A DNA stretch of 13,798 nt. It comes from an uncultured Clostridia bacterium. GTDB lineage: Bacteria > Bacillota_A > Clostridia > Oscillospirales > Oscillospiraceae. Both the position numbers and the translations under genes were made by a program. The notes below the pieces were generated by a model. The model was not told the DNA's origin. It made no database searches and worked only from the letters and a program-made list of their open reading frames with translations. The stretch spans positions 1 to 13,798 of the forward strand of contig CASEPH010000410.1 of the NCBI GenBank assembly GCA_949289625.1, written 5' to 3'. Positions 1-7,217 of this stretch are shown here, in pieces. Numbering within the stretch: the first letter of the stretch is position 1; every line of letters begins with the position of its first letter.

Positions 1-759
1 GGTGCGCTTCCCTTCCCCATGATGAACGTCAACGACGCCAAGTGCAAGCACTACTATGACAATAAGTACGGCACCGGCCAGTCCGTATGGGACGCCATTA
101 TGCATACCACCAACCTGCTAGTGGCAGGCCGTACTGTGGTGGTGGCAGGCTATGGCTACTGCGGCCGGGGCATTGCCATGCGGGCCAAAGGTATGGGCGC
201 CACCGTAATTGTCACGGAAATTGATCCTATCAAGGCTTTGGAGGCCACCATGGACGGCTACATGGTGATGGATATGGACTCTGCCGCACCTCTGGGAGAT
301 ATTTTTGTCACCGCCACCGGCTGTCGGGATGTGATCACCGCCCGGCACTTCCACGTTATGAAGAACAACGCGTTTCTCTCCAACGCCGGTCATTTCAATG
401 TGGAGGTCAATGCGCAGGAACTGGAGGAAATGGCTTCTCGGGTCTATCTGCGTCGGGACGACATTCTGGGCTATGAACTGCCCGACGGCCGCACCCTGAA
501 TCTGCTGGCGGAAGGGCGTCTGGTGAATCTGGCCTCCGGCAACGGCCATCCGGCGGAAATCATGGATATGAGCTTCGCCATCCAGTCCATGAGTCTCAAG
601 TATCTCATGGAGCACCGGGCCGAAATGAAACCCGACCTCTATGAGGTACCAACGGAGATCGACAATCTGGTCTCCCGGATCAAGCTGGACGCCATGGGTC
701 TGAAGGTGGACACCCTGACCCAGGCTCAGGTGGACTACCTGAATGGCTGGGAAGTATAA
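1..759 (+). CDS. ahcY: Adenosylhomocysteinase (S-adenosylhomocysteine hydrolase), C-terminal part; 5' end outside the window
   Basis: This is a cytosolic NAD-dependent enzyme that splits S-adenosylhomocysteine into adenosine and homocysteine, removing the inhibitory by-product of SAM-dependent methylation. The frame is open from base 1, so the gene starts upstream; 252 residues are visible of a family length usually a little over 400. Early in the visible part is the substrate/NAD segment NVNDAKCKHYYDN, with the conserved Lys and Asp (visible residues 16 and 20). It is followed by YGTGQS, the form common in bacterial and archaeal enzymes. The NAD Rossmann glycine motif GYGYCGRG lies at visible residues 50-57, then NNAFLSNAGHF and the HPAEIMDMSFA signature. 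The end (LNGWEV) lacks the longer tail of the eukaryotic-type clade. The gene converges on a minus-strand methionine operon that consumes its product homocysteine, and a terminator follows the stop. The family call is firm; only the missing 5' end is uncertain. Confidence 0.96.
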   Translation, partial: GALPFPMMNVNDAKCKHYYDNKYGTGQSVWDAIMHTTNLLVAGRTVVVAGYGYCGRGIAMRAKGMGATVIVTEIDPIKALEATMDGYMVMDMDSAAPLGDIFVTATGCRDVITARHFHVMKNNAFLSNAGHFNVEVNAQELEEMASRVYLRRDDILGYELPDGRTLNLLAEGRLVNLASGNGHPAEIMDMSFAIQSMSLKYLMEHRAEMKPDLYEVPTEIDNLVSRIKLDAMGLKVDTLTQAQVDYLNGWEV

Positions 760-764
760 CAAGC

Positions 765-818
765 AAAAAGTGCAGCCCCTGCATCCACGTTTGGATGCAG
801 GGGCCAATTCTATTTTTT
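765..818. terminator. Bidirectional intrinsic terminator between ahcY and pepC
   Basis: A perfect 12-bp stem, CCCCTGCATCCA (776-787) with TGGATGCAGGGG (792-803), closes a 4-nt loop. On the plus strand it is followed by a T-rich tail with six T's at 813-818. On the minus strand it is followed by five T's (the A-run at 766-770). The two tails suit the convergent ends of ahcY (stop 757-759) and pepC (stop 817-819); the pepC stop codon lies in the plus-strand T-tract. Confidence 0.85.
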
Positions 819-2151
819 AGGCCAAAGATCCCATGGGGTCCCAGGGCTCCAGTTCCTTGGGTTCCTGTTCCCACTGCTTCCGCTGTTCCGCAGTGAGATA
901 CTTTTTATTCACAACCACCTGGTAGGTATACTCCGTAAACCAGTCGTCGGTCATCACATAATAGCCGTCCTTGCCGGGCTCCTTGCCCCAACTATTTTCC
1001 ACACGCCAGCGATTGGGCTTTCCATTCTCATCCAGGTTGACCCCCTGGAGCACCATGGCATGGGTCATCAGGCTCTGTCCGTAATCCAGCCGCTGGGCTT
1101 TGGTCATGCCGAAGCTGACGTCAAAGAGCCCCTCCACGTCCAGCACATTCAGATCCATGATTCCGCCGTCCCGCAGAGACCGCTTGCCCACATCGCAGCC
1201 AAACCATACCGGCTCTCCATCCTTCAGCTGTGCGATTGCCGCTGCTTTCAGCTCCTCTGCAGGCAGATTGAGATATTTCACCGGCCGTCCCTCCAGGACG
1301 CTGCCCAGGAATTTCACGGTATATGTATGATAAAAGGGTTTATCGGCTGTGGGCGCATTGATGAGGCTCACATAGTCCCCCAGATTCATGCCCACATACT
1401 TTTTGTAAAACGCCTGGGGCGTGATGTCCACATCCCGGATAAACTTTTCATCTTTATCCCGGATCTCAAAGGTAAATTTCTCAGGAGGCGTTCCCAGGGC
1501 AATGCAAAGCATCCGGTAGATCTCCTCCAGCATGGCCTCTTTTTTCTCCCGCAGCGCCTCCATGGAGGCCCCATTCTGGTAGGCCGTACGGAGCACGCAG
1601 GCATCCTCCCGGAGTTTCTCCGTCATATAGGAGGACAGATCCGCCGTAGCCGAGGAGGAGACGCTCTCCGGCATGGCCTCCTTGGGCACCACGCCGTATT
1701 TTTCCACAAGGCCCACAAACATATCCCACTGTCCGCCGTCCCCCAGCGGTGCCATCAGTAGGAAAGACATCAGCCGTCCTTCCGTGGGTTCCTCCAGGAT
1801 CTTGAGGATATTCTCCAAAAAGTAGTTGCTCTTTTCCAACTTGTCGTAAAACAGGGGATAGGCCTGAGACAGTTCAAAGGTCTCCAGATTCAGTTTTTTC
1901 ATCACCTGAAACCGCATGGTGTTCAGGGCTGCGAACATCCAGCAGCGCCCGCTCTGCTTCTGGTTGGTGATCTCTCCCTGCTTGAGGCTGATGGAAAAAC
2001 TATGCCGGCTGCTGCGGGGCGCCTGGCAGTTGGCCGCAGCCTGCCGAATTCCTGCGGATACCGTGGCGTTCATGGCCACCCGATTCCGAGGAGATTCCGT
2101 GAATTTCTGCGCTGCAGCCTCTAAAAATTCTTTGCTGATACTTTCTTTCAT
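817..2151 (-). CDS. pepC: Aminopeptidase C (C1B / bleomycin hydrolase-family cysteine peptidase)
   Basis: This is a cytosolic papain-fold aminopeptidase of 444 residues, the usual length for PepC/bleomycin hydrolases, which trim N-terminal residues from peptides and form barrel-like hexamers in the family. The oxyanion Gln64 and nucleophile Cys70 lie in NQKQSGRCWMFA. The catalytic His364 is in LMTHAMVLQGV and Asn386 in RVENSWG. The C-terminal tail PWDPMGSLA matches the family tail that reaches into the active site and enforces aminopeptidase action. There is no signal peptide. The ATG is preceded by AAAGGAAATGACCT, giving a plausible ribosome site. It lies about 100 nt after the methionine-operon genes on the same strand; I saw no clear promoter in the gap, so read-through from that operon is likely. 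A functional tie to methionine metabolism is not evident beyond general peptide or amino-acid recycling. Confidence 0.95.
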   Translation of the reverse strand: MKESISKEFLEAAAQKFTESPRNRVAMNATVSAGIRQAAANCQAPRSSRHSFSISLKQGEITNQKQSGRCWMFAALNTMRFQVMKKLNLETFELSQAYPLFYDKLEKSNYFLENILKILEEPTEGRLMSFLLMAPLGDGGQWDMFVGLVEKYGVVPKEAMPESVSSSATADLSSYMTEKLREDACVLRTAYQNGASMEALREKKEAMLEEIYRMLCIALGTPPEKFTFEIRDKDEKFIRDVDITPQAFYKKYVGMNLGDYVSLINAPTADKPFYHTYTVKFLGSVLEGRPVKYLNLPAEELKAAAIAQLKDGEPVWFGCDVGKRSLRDGGIMDLNVLDVEGLFDVSFGMTKAQRLDYGQSLMTHAMVLQGVNLDENGKPNRWRVENSWGKEPGKDGYYVMTDDWFTEYTYQVVVNKKYLTAEQRKQWEQEPKELEPWDPMGSLA

Positions 2152-2179
2152 AGGTCATTTCCTTTCTGTTTTCCGTCCA

Positions 2180-2195
2180 TGCGCCGCCCGGCGCA
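2180..2195 (-). other. Small GC-rich hairpin in the gap between the MTHFR fusion gene and pepC
   Basis: A perfect 6-bp inverted repeat TGCGCC/GGCGCA encloses a 4-nt loop. On the minus strand it lies between the upstream stop codon (2254) and the pepC ribosome site. No T-run follows it in the direction of transcription, so it is not a convincing terminator. It could be an mRNA stability or processing hairpin that sets different levels for pepC and the upstream genes, or it may be incidental. Confidence 0.3.
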
Positions 2196-2253
2196 CAGGA
2201 TACTCAAATCCGGTCAGAGGGGGTTTCTTTCCCAGATGCCTACGCTTTCCTCG

Positions 2254-4020
2254 CTAGGTCAGTCCCCTCTGCCGAAGTTCTTCCATAATTCTTGCCATCA
2301 GGCCCGTCCGTCCAAAGGGCGTCATGAGGTAAAAACCGTCCACATAATCCGCCATTGCCTCTGCCACAGCGGCAGATATTTTGATCGCCAGTTCCTCACC
2401 CTGTTCCCGGTTCTTCCCCTCATAGAGCCCAATGATCTTCGGGTCCACCGTGATTCCTGCCACCTCGCTGTTCATAAACAGGGCATTCCGGTGACTGACG
2501 ATGGGGATAATCCCGCCCAGCAGCTTTGCATCCAGTTCCTGCCGGGCCTGTTTCAAATTGTCCAGAGCCTGCTCCGTCAGCACCGGCTGGGTCAAAAACC
2601 CGCAGACACCGTTTTCTATTTTTTCCTTGGCCAAACGGAGCTGTACGCCAAAATTCACCGCATTTACATTCAGTGCCCCAAAGATCCGAAAGGGTGTCGG
2701 CAGCACCGTCTCGTTGAGGGCTGCTACATACTGGGCCAGCATACGAGAATTAAAGTTGTAGACGCTTTTCACTTCATCCCGGCTGGCCGAAGGGATGGGA
2801 TCTCCGGTGACCACCAGCACATTGTGAATATCCTCGGCACACAGCCCCAGCAGCAACGCCTTGGTGGCGTTAGTATTCCGATCCCGGCAGGTCATATGGG
2901 GCAGGGCCTCCATATGTAGCTCTCGGCGGATTTTGCAGGCCAAAATGCTGGCATCCATTCTTGCTCTGGCAATAGGGCAGTCGGCAATGGTAATGATGGC
3001 AGCGCCATTTTCCTGCAACTCTCTGGCGCCAGCCATGAACTTTGTCACGTCGGCAGCCTCTGGCGGGTCCAGCTCCACAGCAACGGGACGGTGATTTTCA
3101 TCACACAACGCCTCCCAGAAGCGGTTTTCCACCGGCTGTTTCGCGGCAGATGGCAGGGCCGCCTGAATTACAATACGCTTCTGCGTGCCTGTCTCCAAAA
3201 CCTTTGCCGCAGCGGCCATATATTCCGGTGTGGTGCCGCAGCAGCCTCCCAGGATTTTTACGCCTTTTTCCGCCAGCACTCCAAGCTGCTGGGCAAAATA
3301 CCCAGGGTCCCCGTCATAATAGATCCGCTCCCCCAGCACCGTGGGATAGCCCGCGTTGGGCATGGCCGAAAGCAAATGATGCTCCTCCCGTTCCAGCGTA
3401 TCCACCAGCTCCACCATATGCTTGGCTCCGGAGACGCAGTTCAGTCCGGCTGCGTCGATCTGGGGATTTTGAATCGCCCGCCGGTACAGATTCCGTGCCA
3501 GTTGTCCCGACCGGGTAAATCCATCGGGCTGGGCCGCGAAGGACACCATCACGAAGGCCTGGGGTACCCTAGCTTTGATATAGGCGGCCATCTCATGGAG
3601 GCAGGCATCCTGGCTGTGGGTCTCAAACAAAAAGTGCTCTGCCCCAGCCTCCAAAAACAGGTCCACTACAAAGCGGTATTCCTCCAGCAGATCCATTCCT
3701 TCCGTACCTGTAATGGGCCCAATATCCGCAAACACGAAGGCATCCCCAGCAGCTTCCTTTGCCAGTGCAAACCCAGCCTCGATGACTTCCCGGCAGGCCT
3801 TTTCTCCCAAGGCCGGCCGGTTGGCGGCAAAGGTATTGGTTTTAATTGCGCCGCATCCTGCCGCCAGATAAGCCCGATGGATAGCTCGGATCTCCTCCGG
3901 CATGGACAGGTTGGCCATCTCGCAGCAGGGCTCTCCCTGTCGATTTCGGGCGGCGTAGTAGGTCCCCATGGCACCGTCGAACAGCAGGATATGATCCTTT
4001 AAATAGCTTCTGATCTCCAT
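2254..4020 (-). CDS. yitJ: Bifunctional homocysteine S-methyltransferase / 5,10-methylenetetrahydrofolate reductase (YitJ-type fusion)
   Basis: A 588-residue fusion. Residues 1 to about 280 form a zinc-dependent homocysteine S-methyltransferase barrel: LLFDGAMGT at 12-20, TNTFAANR at 61-68, and the three zinc ligands Cys195 (GLNC) and Cys260/Cys261 (GGCCGTT). Residues from about 305 form the FAD-dependent MTHFR barrel that reduces methylene-THF to 5-methyl-THF: AVELDPP at 314-320 (the conserved Glu of the family), TCRDRN at 377-382 and VTGDP at 404-408. The length matches the YitJ-like fusions common in Firmicutes. The start is set by AAAGGAG overlapping the metH stop codon, 11 nt downstream of metH, so translation is probably coupled. 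In this operon the reductase half would supply methyl-THF to MetH. Whether the methyltransferase half works alone, and from which methyl donor, cannot be told from sequence. No lesion was seen in either domain. Confidence 0.95.
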   Translation of the reverse strand: MEIRSYLKDHILLFDGAMGTYYAARNRQGEPCCEMANLSMPEEIRAIHRAYLAAGCGAIKTNTFAANRPALGEKACREVIEAGFALAKEAAGDAFVFADIGPITGTEGMDLLEEYRFVVDLFLEAGAEHFLFETHSQDACLHEMAAYIKARVPQAFVMVSFAAQPDGFTRSGQLARNLYRRAIQNPQIDAAGLNCVSGAKHMVELVDTLEREEHHLLSAMPNAGYPTVLGERIYYDGDPGYFAQQLGVLAEKGVKILGGCCGTTPEYMAAAAKVLETGTQKRIVIQAALPSAAKQPVENRFWEALCDENHRPVAVELDPPEAADVTKFMAGARELQENGAAIITIADCPIARARMDASILACKIRRELHMEALPHMTCRDRNTNATKALLLGLCAEDIHNVLVVTGDPIPSASRDEVKSVYNFNSRMLAQYVAALNETVLPTPFRIFGALNVNAVNFGVQLRLAKEKIENGVCGFLTQPVLTEQALDNLKQARQELDAKLLGGIIPIVSHRNALFMNSEVAGITVDPKIIGLYEGKNREQGEELAIKISAAVAEAMADYVDGFYLMTPFGRTGLMARIMEELRQRGLT

Positions 4021-4031
4021 ATGTGTCTCCT

Positions 4032-6380
4032 TTATCCCAGCACCTGCCGGGCAATGTCCGCACTCTGCTTGGCATCCTTGGCATAGAAATCTGCGCCGAT
4101 CTCCGCCGCATATTCCGGGGTTAGCACAGCACCCCCCACCATAATCTTACAGCTATGCCCGCTGGCCCGAATGGCTGCAATGGTCTCCGCCATACTCACC
4201 ACCGTAGTGGTCATCAGAGCGGACAGGCCCACCAGGCGCACATCCTCCCGGATCACAGCCTCCACCACCGTCTCCACCGGTACATCCCGGCCCAGATCGA
4301 TCACCGTGTAACCGTAGTTTTCCAGTACCACCTTGACGATATTTTTTCCGATGTCGTGGATATCGCCCTGAACTGTGGCAATGACGATTTTTCCTTTGCT
4401 TACAGAACCTTCTCCCCGCTGGGCGATCCGTTTTTTGATGATCTCAAAACCCTCGCAGGCCGCATTAGCCGCATGAATGAGCTGGGGCAGAAAGATCTCC
4501 TGCTTTTCATACCGATCCCCCACCAGATCCAGGGCCGGAATCAACAGGTTGTTCACCACATCCAGCTCGCTCATGGTCTCCAGCGCCTTTTGGGTCAGAG
4601 CAGCCGTCTCTTCCTTTAGTCCCCGGGCAATGGCGGTTTCCAACGTGACCGCTCCGGATTGTTTTGCCGTGACTGCCGGTTCTGGCATTTCCGCAAATCG
4701 TTCAATATAGGCAGCGCTGTCCCGGTCCTGCCCGGACAGCACCCGAAAGGCCGCCACCGCGTCCATCACCGCCTGCTGATTGGGATTAATGATAGGCAGG
4801 TCCAGCCCCGCATACATGGCCTGGGTCAAAAAGCTGACCGTGATCTGCTCTCTGGCTGGCAGACCGAAGGAAATATTGCTGACCCCCAAAACCGTATGCA
4901 GCCCCAGTTCCTCCCGGACATACCGCACTGCCTTCAGAGTTTCCGCCGCCTGTTCCTGCTGGGCGGACACCGTCAGGGTCAAGCAGTCGATGAACACATC
5001 CTCCCTAGGAATGCCGTAGGCCAGCGCCTTCTCTAAAATCCGCCGGGCAATCTCGATACGCTGCTCCGCCGTCTGGGGGATTCCCCGGTGATCCATGGTC
5101 AAGCCCACCACGGCAGCACCGTATTTTTTGCACAGGGGCAGCACCGTGTCCAGTACCTCCTGATTCCCGTTGACGGAATTGACGATGGCCTTGCCGTTCA
5201 CCGCTCGCAATCCAGCTTCTATAGCCGTCGGGTCTGAGGAATCAATTTGCAGGGGCAGATCCACCACCCCCTGCAGCGCCTTCACTACCCGGGTCATCAT
5301 AACAGACTCGTCAATACCGGGCAGGCCCACATTCACATCCAGAATATCCGCCCCGGCATCCTGCTGCTCCAGGCCCCGTTCCAGGATATATCCCATATCT
5401 CCTTCCCGCAGGGCCTGCTGAAACCGTTTTTTTCCGGTGGGATTGATCCGCTCTCCAATGACCCGGACGCCTTGGAGTTCCACCGCCTGGGTGGCAGAAC
5501 AGACCCCGTGCCGATCTGCCTTGGACCGTGTACCGGGCCGGGTCTCCGCCAGACGGCTCCCCAGCGCCTTGATAAAATCCGGTGTGGTGCCGCAGCAGCC
5601 CCCCATAATGGTAACGCCCAGCTTTGCCGCTTGGACCATCTCCTCCGCAAATTCCTCCGGGGTAATGGTATAGGCTCCCGTGGATGGATCCGGCAAGCCC
5701 GCATTGGGCTTTAAAATAAGGGGCAAATTTGTCCAGTGGGCCAGCTCCTCCACCATGGGAAGCAGCTCCTTCGGCCCAAGAGAACAGTTAAATCCCAGGG
5801 CATCCACACCTAAGCCCGTCAGAGTCATGGCCATAGCCGGAACTGTGACCCCCACAAAGGTCCGTCCCGTAGCCTCAAAGGTCATGGTGACCCAGACCGG
5901 CAGGTTTGTATGCTCCTTGGCGGCTAATACAGCGGCCTTTGCCTCATAGAGATCGGACATGGTCTCAAATACGATCAGATCTGCCCCGGCTCGTTCTCCT
6001 GCCGTCACCATCTCCCGGAAGATGTCATAGGCCTCCGCAAAGGACAGAGTCCCCAGAGGCTCCAGCAGCTGTCCGATGGGTCCCACATCCAGCGCGACCC
6101 GGACAGGCTCATCTCCTGCAGCTTCCCGGGCGGCACGAATCCCCGCGGAAATCACCGCTTCAACATCATACCCGGATCCGGAGAGCTTGTGGCGATTGGC
6201 CCCAAAGGTGTTGGCAAAGATTACCCGGCTGCCGGCCTCCACATAGCCCCGCTGAATTCTGGTCACGATCTCCGGATGCTGGATATTCCACAGCTCCGGC
6301 AGCTGCCCGACCGGCATGCCGGCTGCTTGCAGCATGGTACCCATGGCGCCGTCTAGCAGGGTCCATTCAAACTTTTCCAC
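4032..6380 (-). CDS. metH: Cobalamin-dependent methionine synthase lacking the reactivation domain
   Basis: It transfers the methyl group of 5-methyl-THF to homocysteine through methylcobalamin. The 782 residues hold, in order: a zinc homocysteine-methyltransferase barrel (1 to about 285; LLDGAMGT, ligands Cys199, Cys262, Cys263); a pterin-binding barrel (about 305-570; GERINPTGKKRF, DILDVNVG, DLPLQIDSSDP); a cobalamin cap module (about 575-660); and the B12-binding Rossmann module with DIHDIG at 673-678, where His675 is the lower cobalt ligand. The sequence stops after that module, so the SAM-binding reactivation domain of E. coli-type MetH (over 1200 residues) is absent; it is encoded by the gene just upstream. 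I chose the GTG at 6378-6380: it sits 10 nt after AAAGGAG and begins MEKFEWTLLDGAMGT, the proper domain start. The in-frame ATG at 6470 would add 30 unrelated residues inside the upstream gene. The overlap with the upstream gene is 14 nt. Confidence 0.96.
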   Translation of the reverse strand: MEKFEWTLLDGAMGTMLQAAGMPVGQLPELWNIQHPEIVTRIQRGYVEAGSRVIFANTFGANRHKLSGSGYDVEAVISAGIRAAREAAGDEPVRVALDVGPIGQLLEPLGTLSFAEAYDIFREMVTAGERAGADLIVFETMSDLYEAKAAVLAAKEHTNLPVWVTMTFEATGRTFVGVTVPAMAMTLTGLGVDALGFNCSLGPKELLPMVEELAHWTNLPLILKPNAGLPDPSTGAYTITPEEFAEEMVQAAKLGVTIMGGCCGTTPDFIKALGSRLAETRPGTRSKADRHGVCSATQAVELQGVRVIGERINPTGKKRFQQALREGDMGYILERGLEQQDAGADILDVNVGLPGIDESVMMTRVVKALQGVVDLPLQIDSSDPTAIEAGLRAVNGKAIVNSVNGNQEVLDTVLPLCKKYGAAVVGLTMDHRGIPQTAEQRIEIARRILEKALAYGIPREDVFIDCLTLTVSAQQEQAAETLKAVRYVREELGLHTVLGVSNISFGLPAREQITVSFLTQAMYAGLDLPIINPNQQAVMDAVAAFRVLSGQDRDSAAYIERFAEMPEPAVTAKQSGAVTLETAIARGLKEETAALTQKALETMSELDVVNNLLIPALDLVGDRYEKQEIFLPQLIHAANAACEGFEIIKKRIAQRGEGSVSKGKIVIATVQGDIHDIGKNIVKVVLENYGYTVIDLGRDVPVETVVEAVIREDVRLVGLSALMTTTVVSMAETIAAIRASGHSCKIMVGGAVLTPEYAAEIGADFYAKDAKQSADIARQVLG

Positions 6381-7038
6381 AGCTTCGGTTCTCCTTTCGC
6401 AAAGTACAGGTTTCAAAGGCGCTGCAATGGGCGCAGCCCCGGAATCTTTTGTTTTGCGGGATGTCCGCAATGCCCAGAATGGCTGTTACGGATTTTTGCG
6501 GAATCATCAGACCTCCCGGAGACAGATTGACGCCGATTCGGCGGCTCAGATCCAGGATTCGGCAGAAATCCGGCTGCTGGGCGAAGGGCAGGTCTCCATA
6601 GCCTGGACTGAACCGGTCTGTCAGATATCGAGGCGAAAATTCCGCCTCCAGGTCTGCACAGAGATTGTCACAGACATTTTCAATGGCACTGCTGGCGCAG
6701 CAGTCCAAAATCACCGCGTCGGCCATATTTTGCACCTGTGCTCTTCGCAGCAGGCTCTCCATTTCCTGGCCTAGGGTTGCCGCCATCAGGATCACCTCCC
6801 GGCAGTCCTCCAGCAATGCCCGTACACCCTTCCCCTCCGGTCGAAAGCCTGTCCCGGCCAGGGTCCCATCAATCTCCAGAGAAAACTTCCGCCAGACCGC
6901 CCGGGGCCGAGCCGTTTGCACAACCAGTTCCTTGCACCGGGCAATATCTCGCCGCAGCGGTTCTGGTATTTCTCCACCCCGGTAGCCCAGATACAGCAGC
7001 ACCTCATTATTGTTGATCTCCGTCAGCCGTGGCTCCAT
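6367..7038 (-). CDS. Stand-alone methionine synthase reactivation-domain protein (MetH activation domain, Met_synt_B12 type)
   Basis: A 223-residue cytosolic protein that corresponds to the C-terminal SAM-binding domain missing from the adjacent MetH. It should bind SAM and allow reductive methylation of inactive cob(II)alamin on MetH. Visible features are YLGYRGG near the N-terminus, the central helix segment MADAVILDCCASSAIENVCD (105-124), RFSPGYGDLP (142-151) and the SAM-site-like LSPGGLMIPQKSVTAILG (172-189). The last 25 residues carry Cys202-x2-Cys205-x5-Cys211-x8-Cys220, a possible small metal site that the E. coli domain lacks. A split arrangement of this kind is known, for example in Thermotoga. 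The ATG follows GGGGGAAGG, and the gene is first in the operon behind a good promoter, overlapping metH by 14 nt. I am confident of the family; the role of the cysteines is inference. Confidence 0.9.
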   Translation of the reverse strand: MEPRLTEINNNEVLLYLGYRGGEIPEPLRRDIARCKELVVQTARPRAVWRKFSLEIDGTLAGTGFRPEGKGVRALLEDCREVILMAATLGQEMESLLRRAQVQNMADAVILDCCASSAIENVCDNLCADLEAEFSPRYLTDRFSPGYGDLPFAQQPDFCRILDLSRRIGVNLSPGGLMIPQKSVTAILGIADIPQNKRFRGCAHCSAFETCTLRKENRSCGKV

Positions 7039-7068
7039 GGTCCTTCCCCCAAATATTGATACGATACT

Positions 7069-7097
7069 ATTATACCGGGAAAGGCCCCGCTGTGCAA
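7069..7097 (-). promoter_or_regulatory. Sigma-A-type promoter of the methionine operon
   Basis: Read on the minus strand, a TTGCAC -35 element (7092-7097) is separated by 17 bp from a perfect TATAAT -10 (7069-7074). Transcription would start near 7062, leaving a leader of only about 24 nt before the ATG at 7038. That is too short for a SAM, T-box or cobalamin riboswitch. Regulation of this operon is therefore probably by a protein or at a distance, or it is constitutive. Confidence 0.75.
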
Positions 7098-7169
7098 TGG
7101 CTCAGAAAGCCCAAATTTTTGCGTTTCCAGTGGATATTTTTCGCCGGATTTTCATATCTGCCGCTGAGC

Positions 7170-7211
7170 AAAAAACAAGGCGGGCCCACAATCCGTGGGG
7201 CCGCCTTGTTT
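7170..7211 (-). terminator. Intrinsic terminator of the 238-aa hypothetical gene
   Basis: On the minus strand, 6 nt after the TAA at 7218-7220, AAACAAGGCGG (7201-7211) pairs with CCGCCTTGTTT (7173-7183). After one G-G mismatch there are 5 further pairs around a 5-nt loop. Six T's follow (7170-7175). It separates this gene from the methionine-operon promoter downstream. Confidence 0.88.
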
Positions 7212-7217
7212 CAGTTA

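Noticed and set aside
2180..2195. Hairpin between the MTHFR fusion and pepC as a terminator
   Set aside because: No T-run follows on the minus strand; kept only as a hairpin of unknown role.
6381..6470. Upstream ATG start for metH at 6470
   Set aside because: It would add 30 residues unlike any MetH and lies well inside the reactivation-protein gene; the GTG at 6380 has AAAGGAG and begins at the conserved domain edge.
7039..7217. SAM, T-box or cobalamin riboswitch ahead of the methionine operon
   Set aside because: The promoter lies only about 30 bp before the first start codon and the rest of the gap is the neighbouring terminator; there is no room for an aptamer.
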